Assembly: GCA_903847415.1 (NCBI GenBank)
Contig: CAINDR010000021.1
Span: 1 to 52,800, forward strand
Length of the DNA: 52,800 bases
Direction of reading: 5' to 3'
From: Candidatus Falkowiibacteriota bacterium
Lineage (GTDB): Bacteria; Patescibacteriota; Patescibacteriia; Patescibacteriales; UBA12465
The position numbers and the translations under genes are program-made. The notes beneath the pieces are model-generated. The model searched no databases. It was given only the letters and a program-made list of their open reading frames with translations, and was not told the origin of the DNA. Shown one piece after another: positions 1 to 8,381 of the stretch. Every line of letters begins with the position of its first letter. Positions within the stretch are counted from its first letter, which is position 1.

Positions 1-40
1 AGGCCTGTAGTGTAAACCTTTCGCTGCAATGCTACATTTC

Positions 41-69
41 TTGACAATTCCAATAACTTATATTAATAT
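41..69 (+). promoter_or_regulatory. Putative sigma70-like promoter for the lipoprotein gene
   Basis: TTGACA (41-46), 17-nt spacer, TAATAT (64-69), ~50 nt upstream of the ATG at 118. Confidence 0.45.
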
Positions 70-117
70 TATAATATAGTTAGTAAAATCAAATTCATTA
101 ATAAATAAATAGAAATC

Positions 118-618
118 ATGAAAAAGTTTTTTTTCATTTTTGTAGTGATCGGATTATTATTATCCGCCTGCGAAAAGGAGAAGGTGGTGAAACCGCCTGA
201 TCCTCCGCCAGTAATTAGTAACATCAAAGTAACTGGATCCTTAGATTTTCCAGCCCCAGGTGTGCCTTCCGGGCTTGATGTCAGGATCGTTATTCTGAGA
301 AATGGCAGAAGTTTTGAATGCTCGGAGCCAAGTATGCTTCGGTCCAACGCTAGTGCATCAGATTTTTCGGTTAATTTGCCCGCTTCCTTCAATTATTTGA
401 AGGGAACCACCAAGGAAATTGTATTCCGGGTGGATTATTATTATAATCTGGCAAGTTGGGGTGCAATCATCATCAAACCAGTAACTTTCACTGATAGTGA
501 TACTACTGATTATGTGGTGAATGTGGATTTGGGGAAAATCGGTTTCAGTGATTATGACTGGTTTAGTGTTCCAAAATTAGAAATGGTAGTTCTTCCTTCG
601 GGTGAGAAATACTATTAG
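118..618 (+). CDS. Putative secreted lipoprotein, unknown function
   Basis: N-terminal MKKFFFIFVVIGLLLSAC: signal peptide plus lipobox (LSAC); 166 aa. Confidence 0.7.
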   Translation: MKKFFFIFVVIGLLLSACEKEKVVKPPDPPPVISNIKVTGSLDFPAPGVPSGLDVRIVILRNGRSFECSEPSMLRSNASASDFSVNLPASFNYLKGTTKEIVFRVDYYYNLASWGAIIIKPVTFTDSDTTDYVVNVDLGKIGFSDYDWFSVPKLEMVVLPSGEKYY

Positions 619-685
619 TCAGTAACAAATTAAATGTGCTGTTTAGAACAGCAAGAAAGGAAAAACATGTTTTACGATGAGAAAT

Positions 686-729
686 AACCCGAGTTAATTT
701 AGATTATTCTAGATGCTCGGGTTTTTATT
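686..729 (+). terminator. Rho-independent terminator after the lipoprotein gene
   Basis: AACCCGAG (686-693) / CTCGGGTT (716-723) followed by a T tract. Confidence 0.6.
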
Positions 730-833
730 ATTTATGGGGTTTAATGGTCAACAGATCAATTAAGAGCTATGATATAAAATAATAGTTATTTTTTTAAAAA
801 CAACTTCAGTGTCCTTAATTAAAATAATTTTTT

Positions 834-1307
834 ATGTTAACTTTTCGATCTATTAAAATTAATCACACCAACCTTCCTGAACTAGCACATCTGATTTCTC
901 GGACTTATCAGAGTTTCAATAATCAAGAAGGTAGTCCACAAGCAGTTAAGAACTACCTCCAACAGTTTAATCTAGAGGAAAATTCATTAGCTGATTTACA
1001 AAAAAGATTTAATTCTTCAACTATTAATTTTGCTGCTTTTGTTGATGGTAAAATGGTTGGGATTGTTCGGGGGAGAAAAGATCGGCTTGTGAATTTGTTT
1101 GTTGCTGGAGAATTTCATCGTCAAGGAATCGGTCGAGAATTGGTGCGCCGTTTTGAAGAATCTGCCAAAAAAGAGCAAGCCAAAGTGATTAAAATCAGAG
1201 CCTCCTTATTTGCTAGGGAATTTTATGGTCGATTGGGCTATCAAAAAACAACAGGAGTGAGAATGTTTCATGGATTAAAAATTCAGCCAATGAAGAAAGT
1301 GTTATGA
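834..1307 (+). CDS. GNAT family N-acetyltransferase
   Basis: GNAT acetyl-CoA signature GEFHRQGIGRELVRRF and C-terminal FYGRLGYQKT. Confidence 0.85.
   Translation: MLTFRSIKINHTNLPELAHLISRTYQSFNNQEGSPQAVKNYLQQFNLEENSLADLQKRFNSSTINFAAFVDGKMVGIVRGRKDRLVNLFVAGEFHRQGIGRELVRRFEESAKKEQAKVIKIRASLFAREFYGRLGYQKTTGVRMFHGLKIQPMKKVL
1109..1303 (+). repeat. Direct repeat A, left copy (GNAT 3' end)
   Basis: Ungapped 195-bp match to 4959-5153 with 14 mismatches counted by eye. Confidence 0.9.
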
Positions 1308-1399
1308 GTTTTTTAGGGTAAATTAGTTAGTAGCCAATCTTGTTACCAGGGCCAAAAATATAGATTATAACAACGTTTTTAACAATAATTTGTAGATTA

Positions 1400-1428
1400 T
1401 TGACTTGTAGATACTTTTTTGCTATCAT
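1400..1428 (+). promoter_or_regulatory. Putative promoter of the RloA/RloB (AbiL-like) pair
   Basis: TTGACT (1400-1405), 17-nt spacer, TATCAT (1423-1428), ATG at 1450. Confidence 0.5.
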
Positions 1429-1449
1429 ATAGATATAAATAATAAATAT

Positions 1450-2667
1450 ATGATTCATTCATTTTCGTGCAAAAACTTTTATTCTTTTAGTGAACTTACT
1501 GTTGTCGATTTTTCTGTGAACGACAAGGCGCCTGTTAATAAAAGCTATTTTACAGCCCCCTCTGGAAATCGTCTTTCTAAGATTGAAACCGTGGTGGGAC
1601 CAAATGCGTCCGGCAAGACAAATCTCTTAAAAGTTTTGCCTTTTTTGAAGTGGCTGATCTCGGATTCATTTATCGCCAATCCACTATCCTCTTTGCCGGT
1701 AAAGCCTTTTTTATTTGGTGAATTAAAAAGCAAACCAACTGAACTCTCAGTTGATTTTGAAATTAATGGGAATATTTATTCTTATCGCTTTGTTTTGACT
1801 GAAAGCAAAATATTAGCAGAAGAACTACGGGTTAAAAATAAAACTAAACAAAAAATTACTAGCAAAAAGCTATTCTCTCGTCAGTGGGACCAAAAAACAG
1901 AAAAATACATTCTTGATGACAAAAACTTTAATTTGCCAAAAGATTTTGATAACTTACTTCGAACTAATGCTAGTGTCATTAGCGTTGCTGTTCGATTAAA
2001 TCACAAAGGCAGTCAAGATATTTTAAATTTTTGGCAGAAAGTTGAAACAAACGTTGTCGAAGCGGGCTGGGTTGGTGATCATTTGTTGCCAAATTCCGGA
2101 CAACAATTAATTGAAGCCCTAGATTTTTATAGCGATGATAAAAATGAAATTTTAAAGAAAGAGGCAGAAAAATTACTATCTCGTTTTGATTTAGGATTAG
2201 AATCTTTTGAGATAAAAAAAGAAAAAAAGGAAAATGGGCTGTCGCTAAATGTAAAGGTTTCTCACTCATTTAAAGGACACATTGAAAACCTCCCGATGCA
2301 ATATGAATCATCTGGTACTAAACAACTATTTGTCTTATTAAAAACAATTCTACTCGTTCTAAATAATGGCGGTGTTGCAATTTTGGATGAATTTGATGTT
2401 AACTTACATCCCGATATAGTTATGTCGTTATTTGAATTATTTATTCAGTCAGAAACAAATCCAAAGAATGCCCAAATATTGTTTAGCACTCATAGTCATC
2501 GGATACTAAGCCGTTTAGACAAATATCAAATCATTTTTGCTGAAAAAAATAAAAAAGGAGCTAGTGAATCTTGGCGTTTAGATGAAATGGGAAGTAGTGT
2601 TCGTGCTGATGACAATTATTATACAAAATATATCGCTGGCGCATATGGATCTGTTCCTAAATTGTAA
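1450..2667 (+). CDS. AAA/ABC-type ATPase, RloA / AbiLi-like
   Basis: Walker A GPNASGKTNLL, Walker B GGVAILDEFD, H-loop FSTHSHRIL; immediately followed by an RloB-like gene. Confidence 0.8.
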   Translation: MIHSFSCKNFYSFSELTVVDFSVNDKAPVNKSYFTAPSGNRLSKIETVVGPNASGKTNLLKVLPFLKWLISDSFIANPLSSLPVKPFLFGELKSKPTELSVDFEINGNIYSYRFVLTESKILAEELRVKNKTKQKITSKKLFSRQWDQKTEKYILDDKNFNLPKDFDNLLRTNASVISVAVRLNHKGSQDILNFWQKVETNVVEAGWVGDHLLPNSGQQLIEALDFYSDDKNEILKKEAEKLLSRFDLGLESFEIKKEKKENGLSLNVKVSHSFKGHIENLPMQYESSGTKQLFVLLKTILLVLNNGGVAILDEFDVNLHPDIVMSLFELFIQSETNPKNAQILFSTHSHRILSRLDKYQIIFAEKNKKGASESWRLDEMGSSVRADDNYYTKYIAGAYGSVPKL

Positions 2668-2679
2668 TTATGTAAAAAT

Positions 2680-3150
2680 ATGTCGAGAACCAATCCCTAT
2701 AAAAAAAAGAAGCGCCAAGCAAGCAAAACTCTTTTGGTGTTTGGTGAAGGTTTTAACGAAGAAATGTTTTTAAAGCATTTAAGGGCTTTGTATTCCTATG
2801 AGAGTAATGTAGCGATAACCGTTAAGAAAGGTAAGGGTGGAGACGCCCAAAATATAATAATTGATGCTGATAAAATATTAGGTAGCTATGATCGGAAAAT
2901 AGTAGTTCTTGATAATGATAAATCGAAAGTCGAAATGCTTAAAGCAAGAAAGGAAGCTCAAGATAGAAACATTGAACTGATTGAAAATACACCTTGCTTA
3001 GAAAGCCTGTTATTATCGATTCTTGAAAAAAAACCAAGCGGAAAAACTTCTGCGTGGTGTAAAAGTGAATTTGAAGAGAAATATCTGGATCAGAAAAAGC
3101 GAGGAGAGCCTAACGAATACATAAAATTATTTCCGAAGAAGTTGCTATAA
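2680..3150 (+). CDS. RloB-like (AbiLii-like, TOPRIM-related) protein
   Basis: GEGFNEEMFLKHL and ENTPCLESLLLSIL resemble RloB motifs (xEGxTExxYF ... NPCFExWLLLHF); adjacent to the RloA-like ATPase. Confidence 0.65.
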   Translation: MSRTNPYKKKKRQASKTLLVFGEGFNEEMFLKHLRALYSYESNVAITVKKGKGGDAQNIIIDADKILGSYDRKIVVLDNDKSKVEMLKARKEAQDRNIELIENTPCLESLLLSILEKKPSGKTSAWCKSEFEEKYLDQKKRGEPNEYIKLFPKKLL

Positions 3151-3272
3151 GCACGAAGGTTAAAAATAATAGAATTAAATAAATTGATTTTAATTATGGA
3201 GGGGAAATAAATAACTTAATTTCTAGAATCTAACGCAACAACTAAGAATGCTGAATAATCTCTGTTGATAAT

Positions 3273-3869
3273 ATGAAAAAAGATAATCAAACTAAATCGC
3301 CGATTAATGTTGGTGAGGATTTAAAACCTAGTCAGACTCTTAGTATTGTTTGGAAAAGTTTTTTACCAAAAAGTAAAATTCTTGATTTGGGTTGTGGGGC
3401 AGGAGTCGACTCTCTATTTTTAGCACAAAATAATTTTTTAGTAACCGCAGTTGATCATTCCGCACCAGCAATACGTGAGTTAAAAAAATTTGACTACAAA
3501 AATTTAGAGGTGATTCTTGATGATATAAGAAGTTTTTCTATCACTAAATCTTCTTATGATGTCGTTATTTGTCGTAATGTTTTAAATTTTATAGACAAAA
3601 AAGATGCAAATAAAAAGATTGAGGAAATTATAACTAACATTTCCAAAGGGTCATATGTGATTATTGAGGTATTCACTAATAACGATCCCAGTTTTTTAGG
3701 AGAGAATCGATTTGCTTGTTACTTTGAAGAACAAGAACTTCTTAAAATTTTTAGTAGTTTTAAGATTTTATATTACCTTGAAAACATGATTTTAGACCAA
3801 GGGCACCCTGGATTTCCTGCGCCACATCGTCATGGTGTGGCTAGAATTATTGCTCAAAAATTAAATTAA
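3273..3869 (+). CDS. Class I SAM-dependent methyltransferase
   Basis: Motif I KILDLGCGAGVDSLFLA; TehB-like overall pattern. Confidence 0.8.
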   Translation: MKKDNQTKSPINVGEDLKPSQTLSIVWKSFLPKSKILDLGCGAGVDSLFLAQNNFLVTAVDHSAPAIRELKKFDYKNLEVILDDIRSFSITKSSYDVVICRNVLNFIDKKDANKKIEEIITNISKGSYVIIEVFTNNDPSFLGENRFACYFEEQELLKIFSSFKILYYLENMILDQGHPGFPAPHRHGVARIIAQKLN

Positions 3870-3968
3870 GTTAAATAAACATCAAAAAATAAATAAAAAA
3901 TTTAATACTGATCTTGTATCAATTGAGGATATTAAAAGTCAGATTATTGTTGAAATTTTAAAAAATAT

Positions 3969-4430
3969 ATGAACAACATTAGCTTGGGCGTAAGAGCTTT
4001 AATTAAAACTGATAAAGGTTTAATTATGGTCGAGCATAATGAGGAAAAAAATGGAGAAATTTTAATTTTTCCTGGTGGCGGCATGGAGTCTGGTGAAAAT
4101 ATTTTCAAGGCTATTGAAAGAGAGGTAAAAGAAGAAACTAATTTAATAGTTAAGTCTGAAAAAATTATCTATATTCGTGAAACTTTTTATAATGGGGATA
4201 GTGGTATCGAATTCTATATTATCTGTTCTTTGATTGGTGGAAATTTATTACTAGGAGTTGATCCAGAGTTAGAAGATAATAAACAAATTTTACAAGGAGT
4301 TCGTGAAGTTAATTGGAATGAGATAAAAAATAATAAGTGGTATCCAGAAGAATTGCATGATCGTTTGGAGGGTGATTTAAAAAATAATATTGATACTATT
4401 CTGTATTTAGGGATTAAAGATTTTAGTTAA
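3969..4430 (+). CDS. NUDIX hydrolase
   Basis: NUDIX box GGGMESGENIFKAIEREVKEETNL. Confidence 0.85.
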   Translation: MNNISLGVRALIKTDKGLIMVEHNEEKNGEILIFPGGGMESGENIFKAIEREVKEETNLIVKSEKIIYIRETFYNGDSGIEFYIICSLIGGNLLLGVDPELEDNKQILQGVREVNWNEIKNNKWYPEELHDRLEGDLKNNIDTILYLGIKDFS

Positions 4431-4470
4431 ACTCATTAATATTTTTCAATTTTTCAGGGGGATTTTTTTA

Positions 4471-4788
4471 TCACTCTAGTGGAAGACCTGGTCTTCTATT
4501 AGATTCCTGTTTAAAAGCCCACCTTATACCTTTGCCTTGAAGGGGTTCGTCTGGAAATCTAGCAATCACATGAAGGTGCGCATGATTGACGTTTTGTCCT
4601 GCATCAACGCCAATATTCCAACCAATATTATAACCCGAGGGATTATGTTTATCTAAAATAACTTTGACTTCTGGCAGCAGCTCTTTAATGGCTAACCATT
4701 CCTCGGTATTAATATCAAAAGGAGTTAGAGTATGTCGATAAGTGATAATCATTCCAGCGTGCCTGATAATTGGGTCAATACTCTCCAC
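4471..4788 (-). CDS. HIT family protein (true N-terminus probably further upstream)
   Basis: Histidine triad motif HAHLHVIARF; the same frame upstream of the GTG reads ...KCNFCLENETLKGEILAKNNLCYF, the usual HIT N-terminal CxxC element. Confidence 0.75.
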   Translation of the reverse strand: MESIDPIIRHAGMIITYRHTLTPFDINTEEWLAIKELLPEVKVILDKHNPSGYNIGWNIGVDAGQNVNHAHLHVIARFPDEPLQGKGIRWAFKQESNRRPGLPLE

Positions 4789-4929
4789 AAAATAACAGAG
4801 GTTATTCTTAGCTAAAATCTCTCCTTTAAGTGTTTCATTTTCCAGGCAAAAGTTGCATTTCTGTATATATTTATAAATATTATCGATTAATTAAAATTTT
4901 ATTTTATCTAACTACATTCAAGATAGTTA

Positions 4930-5157
4930 ATGCATTCGATTAAGTCAACAGGAATTGTAGAATTTCATCGTCAAGGAATTGGTCGAGAATTGGTTCGCCT
5001 TTTTGAAGAATCTGCGCGAAAAGATGAAGCCAAAGTGATTAAAATTAGAGCGTCCTTATTTGCTAGAGAATTTTATGGTCGATTGGGCTATCAAAAAACA
5101 ACAGGAGTGAGAATGTTCCATGGACTAAAAATTCAACCAATGAAGAAAGTGTTTTAA
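4930..5157 (+). pseudogene. Truncated GNAT duplicate (C-terminal part only)
   Basis: Near-identical to residues ~93-157 of the ORF 834-1307; N-terminal half of the domain missing. Confidence 0.8.
4959..5153 (+). repeat. Direct repeat A, right copy
   Basis: Ungapped match to 1109-1303. Confidence 0.9.
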
Positions 5158-5160
5158 ATA

Positions 5161-5196
5161 AAAAATAACCACAACGAGCAGTTGCGGTTATTTTTT
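5161..5196 (+). terminator. Rho-independent terminator
   Basis: AAATAACC-A-CAAC gagca GTTG-C-GGTTATTTTTT. Confidence 0.6.
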
Positions 5197-5309
5197 GTTT
5201 CCTGATTTTGCTTAGTTTTCCAAGATTAATCTTCGGTATCCTTTTTTAGTCTAAGTAGTTAGCCTGTTTTTTAAATAGTTAAATTATATCCACCTTTCTG
5301 TTGCTGAGG

Positions 5310-5639
5310 TTATTTTGTGAGGTAGCGCATAAAAGCTCTGCGGAATTGGCTTTCTTCTTTTGTCTCTTTTTTTTCTTTCTTGGCTTCTTTCTTTGGTTTG
5401 CTTTTTTCTTCTTCTTTAAATTTTGCAAAACGACCATAATACTCATCCCCCGGATCATCTTTCTCAGCTCTTGCCAGTTCTGTTCTCACTTTTTCCAGCT
5501 CCTCTTGATCATTATTTTTGACCATTTCTTTTGCCGATTCTTCGATTTTCTCATCTTTTCTAAAAGCCAAAGAATAATCTTCCGGGTTTGGCTTGATTTC
5601 ATGAGGAGGGAACTCAATTTTATATTGTTCACCGTTCAT
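5310..5639 (-). CDS. Lys/Glu-rich hypothetical protein
   Basis: 109-aa ORF, highly charged and coil-like; no recognisable motif. Confidence 0.5.
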   Translation of the reverse strand: MNGEQYKIEFPPHEIKPNPEDYSLAFRKDEKIEESAKEMVKNNDQEELEKVRTELARAEKDDPGDEYYGRFAKFKEEEKSKPKKEAKKEKKETKEESQFRRAFMRYLTK

Positions 5640-5726
5640 AAATAGATTATAGCATTTTTGGATATAATTTGTAATAGGATAATAGTTAATTTTTTTAATT
5701 GACTAGTCTTATTCGGGTTTTATTAA

Positions 5727-5756
5727 AAAGACGCTTTTTGATATAAGCGTCTTTGT
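5727..5756. terminator. Hairpin terminator
   Basis: AAAGACGCTT (5727-5736) / AAGCGTCTTT (5745-5754). Confidence 0.5.
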
Positions 5757-5787
5757 TGATGAAATTTTTGTGATTTATTTTTTTAAA

Positions 5788-5943
5788 TCACTTTCTAATG
5801 AAACCGGACACTTTTTTAATCATCGAGATTAAGGCGTGAATCAAGTCGCTTTCTTTTAAATATTGATCGTAATCTTTTGGTGAAAGAAACTTGGCGGTTA
5901 TGGCATCTTCATCATTTTGTAATTGTAAAAGATCTGTAGTCAT
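5788..5943 (-). CDS. Small hypothetical protein
   Basis: Internal ATG at 5943 (MTTDLLQLQNDEDAITAKFL...) is more plausible than the ORF-track start at 6000. Confidence 0.35.
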   Translation of the reverse strand: MTTDLLQLQNDEDAITAKFLSPKDYDQYLKESDLIHALISMIKKVSGFIRK

Positions 5944-6046
5944 GATTACTATTTTTATATGGTTATTTATATTATAGCAAATTATTTTGTTAAAAACCAA
6001 TATTTTGTAAACTATTACTATTCTGAGCGCTTGTTTATTTTTAAAT

Positions 6047-6358
6047 TTAAGTCATTTTAGTCGTTTCAATTTCAATTGCCCTAGTTATCATTTTAGTGTT
6101 AACCATTGACTCTGGACGAGCCACTACCTTTCCGGTTACTGACAAAACCCATTTCACACCAACCTCTTGGGCTAAATTTATTAATTGTTCATTATTTCGT
6201 GATGGATCTAGAGTTATTTGTGTAACACCATAACGATCACGCAAGTCAAGAAAAATTAAAGCACCGACATTACGACGACTGGCAACCCAACCGGTTAAGG
6301 TTATAATGTTACCAATAGATTTGTTCGTCAATTCTCCACAAGTATATGTTCTTAACAT
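6047..6358 (-). pseudogene. N-terminal OB-fold (anticodon-binding) fragment of aspartyl-tRNA synthetase
   Basis: MLRTYTCGELT...ITLTGWVASRRNVGALIFLDLRDRYGVTQITLDP matches the AspRS N-terminus; stops after 103 aa without a catalytic domain. Confidence 0.75.
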
Positions 6359-6487
6359 ATGGTTATTATTATAGTAATTATCCCTTAAATCCTATCATGG
6401 GGATAATTTTGTATCAACCGCGTGCTTTGGACCTCATTTTACTTTTTTTCGCAATTATGTTATTGTTGTGTATGAATTTTATAATCC

Positions 6488-6643
6488 ATGGCAACTTACA
6501 AACAGATAATTAAAGGTCTTGGTATACGCCCTGTGATAGGCTTTTTTGGGTATTCAAGTGTCACACTTGTAAAGGATGGAGAAGAAACAATTTTGTTTGA
6601 CACTGGCGGACCCGGAGTAAGATTGCCTCTCCAAAATAGCTGA
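6488..6643 (+). pseudogene. N-terminal fragment of a metallo-beta-lactamase-fold hydrolase
   Basis: 51-codon ORF MATYKQIIKGLGIRPVIGFFGYSSVTLVKDGEETILFDTGGPGVRLPLQNS*; typical MBL N-terminal strands, no HxHxDH. Confidence 0.55.
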
Positions 6644-6681
6644 TAGTATTTATAATACAATTATAAAAATCAAATCAAGTG

Positions 6682-6761
6682 AAAGCCGGGACTAAACCAT
6701 TAATACACTTACAAAAATTACCAAAGCACTGAGTGTCAGTGTTGATAAATTAATAAAATAA
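6682..6761 (+). pseudogene. C-terminal remnant of an Xre-type HTH regulator (frameshifted)
   Basis: KAGTKP then, in another frame, TINTLTKITKALSVSVDKLIK*, the usual Xre C-terminal signature; no start codon region. Confidence 0.5.
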
Positions 6762-6766
6762 TCTCT

Positions 6767-8245
6767 ATGAATAAAAATGATGCTATTAGTAAAATAACTA
6801 CTCGGGAAGAAAATTTTTCAGAATGGTATTTAGATGTAATTCGTGAAGCAGATTTGGCCGAAAATTCTCCAGTTAGAGGTTCTATGATTATAAAACCTTA
6901 TGGTTATGCTATTTGGGAAAATATACAGAAAGTTTTAGATGGTGAATTTAAAAAACGTGGCACACAAAACGCATATTTTCCACTTCTTATCCCAAAAAGT
7001 TTTCTAGAAAAAGAAGCTGAGCATGTAGAAGGCTTTGCAAAAGAATGTGCGGTTGTCACACATCATAGACTTGAAGAAAAAGATGGGAAGCTTATCCCTG
7101 CAGGTGAGATGGATGAGCCACTTGTTATTCGCCCAACATCAGAGACAATTATTTATGATGCATTTTCCAAATGGATTAATTCATACAGAGATTTACCTCT
7201 CATTATTAACCAATGGTGCAATGTAGTCCGCTGGGAAATGCGTCCAAGGCTTTTTTTGCGTACAACAGAATTTCTCTGGCAGGAAGGACATACAGCTCAT
7301 TCCACAAGAAAAGGGGCGGACGAAAAAACACTTGAAATGCTTGAGGTTTATAGACAGTTTGTCGAAGAGTATTTAGCCGTTTCACTTGTTAAGGGTAAAA
7401 AAACCGAACTAGAAAAATTTCCTGGGGCTGAATACACAGCTACTATTGAGGCCATGATGCAAGATGGTAAGGCTTTGCAGTCGGGGACTTCGCATATGTT
7501 AGCTCAAAATTTTGCAAAATCTTTTAACGTTTCGTTTTTAGATGAAAATCAAGAGAAACAATATGTATGGCAAACAAGTTGGGGTCTTAGTACAAGAATT
7601 ATTGGCGCTCTTATTATGTCGCATTCTGATGACAAGGGTCTCGTTCTACCACCAAAAATCGCTCCAATACAAGTCGTGATAATTCCAATTTGGACCAATG
7701 ACGGCGAAAAGAATGTTGTCTTTGCAGAAGTACAGAAAATTAAAAACGAATTTGAAGCTGGTGGAATTACATGTAAAACGGATGACAGAGAAGGGAGACC
7801 TGGCCCCAAGTATTTTGAATGGGAACGAAAAGGTGTTCCACTTCGCATTGAGATTGGTCCTAAAGATGTTCAAAAACAGTCAGTGATTATTGTTGATAGG
7901 ATTACAGGTAAAAAAGAGTGTGTCTTAAACACAAATATAGCTATCAGTGTAAAAGAAAGCTTGGAACAAATACAAAAAACATTACTTGAAAATTCAAGAA
8001 AATTTCGATTAGAAAATACTCGTGAGGTCTTAGATTATGAGGAGTTTAAGAAAGTTATAAATGAAAAAAAAGGATTTATTTTTGCTCATTTGTGTTCAGA
8101 CAAAAATTGTGAAGAAAAAATAAAAGAAGAAACAAACGCAAGTACAAGATGTATTCCTTTTGATGGAGGGTTGGGTGATACTGGTAAGTGTATTTTTTGT
8201 AAAAAAGATGCACAAAACAAAGTCCTATTCGCAAAGTCATATTAA
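6767..8245 (+). CDS. proS: Prolyl-tRNA synthetase, archaeal/eukaryotic-type (short form)
   Basis: RGSMIIKPYGYAIWENIQ, RPTSETIIYDAFSKWI, WQEGHTAH; 492 aa. Confidence 0.93.
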   Translation: MNKNDAISKITTREENFSEWYLDVIREADLAENSPVRGSMIIKPYGYAIWENIQKVLDGEFKKRGTQNAYFPLLIPKSFLEKEAEHVEGFAKECAVVTHHRLEEKDGKLIPAGEMDEPLVIRPTSETIIYDAFSKWINSYRDLPLIINQWCNVVRWEMRPRLFLRTTEFLWQEGHTAHSTRKGADEKTLEMLEVYRQFVEEYLAVSLVKGKKTELEKFPGAEYTATIEAMMQDGKALQSGTSHMLAQNFAKSFNVSFLDENQEKQYVWQTSWGLSTRIIGALIMSHSDDKGLVLPPKIAPIQVVIIPIWTNDGEKNVVFAEVQKIKNEFEAGGITCKTDDREGRPGPKYFEWERKGVPLRIEIGPKDVQKQSVIIVDRITGKKECVLNTNIAISVKESLEQIQKTLLENSRKFRLENTREVLDYEEFKKVINEKKGFIFAHLCSDKNCEEKIKEETNASTRCIPFDGGLGDTGKCIFCKKDAQNKVLFAKSY

Positions 8246-8324
8246 AATATGATGAAAAAGTTTAACGGATATTATGAAGCTATTAATTATCTATAAGTAT
8301 CGACAGGGCGCTGCTGTTAATTTA

Positions 8325-8333
8325 TGCTATAAT
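8325..8333 (+). promoter_or_regulatory. Extended -10 promoter for argS
   Basis: TGCTATAAT (8325-8333), ~50 nt upstream of ATG 8382. Confidence 0.5.
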
Positions 8334-8381
8334 TGTTAATAGCCTTGATTTCCTTAAGTTTTAATGGCAAAATAAGCAAAT

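Noticed and set aside
69-392. 107-aa minus-strand ORF
   Set aside because: Antisense to the lipoprotein gene; low-complexity composition; no motif.
3893-3971. Open frame NKKFNTDLVSIEDIKSQIIVEILKNI before the NUDIX gene, as a remnant gene
   Set aside because: Could be a C-terminal relic, but it has no start and no family I recognise; too short to support.
5301-5645. 114-aa plus-strand hydrophobic Phe-rich ORF
   Set aside because: Antisense of the Lys/Glu-rich ORF 5310-5639; the F-rich translation is the mirror of AAA/GAA codons.
6376-6408. Hairpin AATTATCCC/GGGATAATT as a riboswitch or T-box
   Set aside because: Simple stem without specifier or antiterminator features; lies among gene fragments.
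7549-7848. Minus-strand ORFs inside proS (7549-7848, 7646-7873) and the plus ORF 7698-7886
   Set aside because: Overlap a well-supported aminoacyl-tRNA synthetase in other frames.
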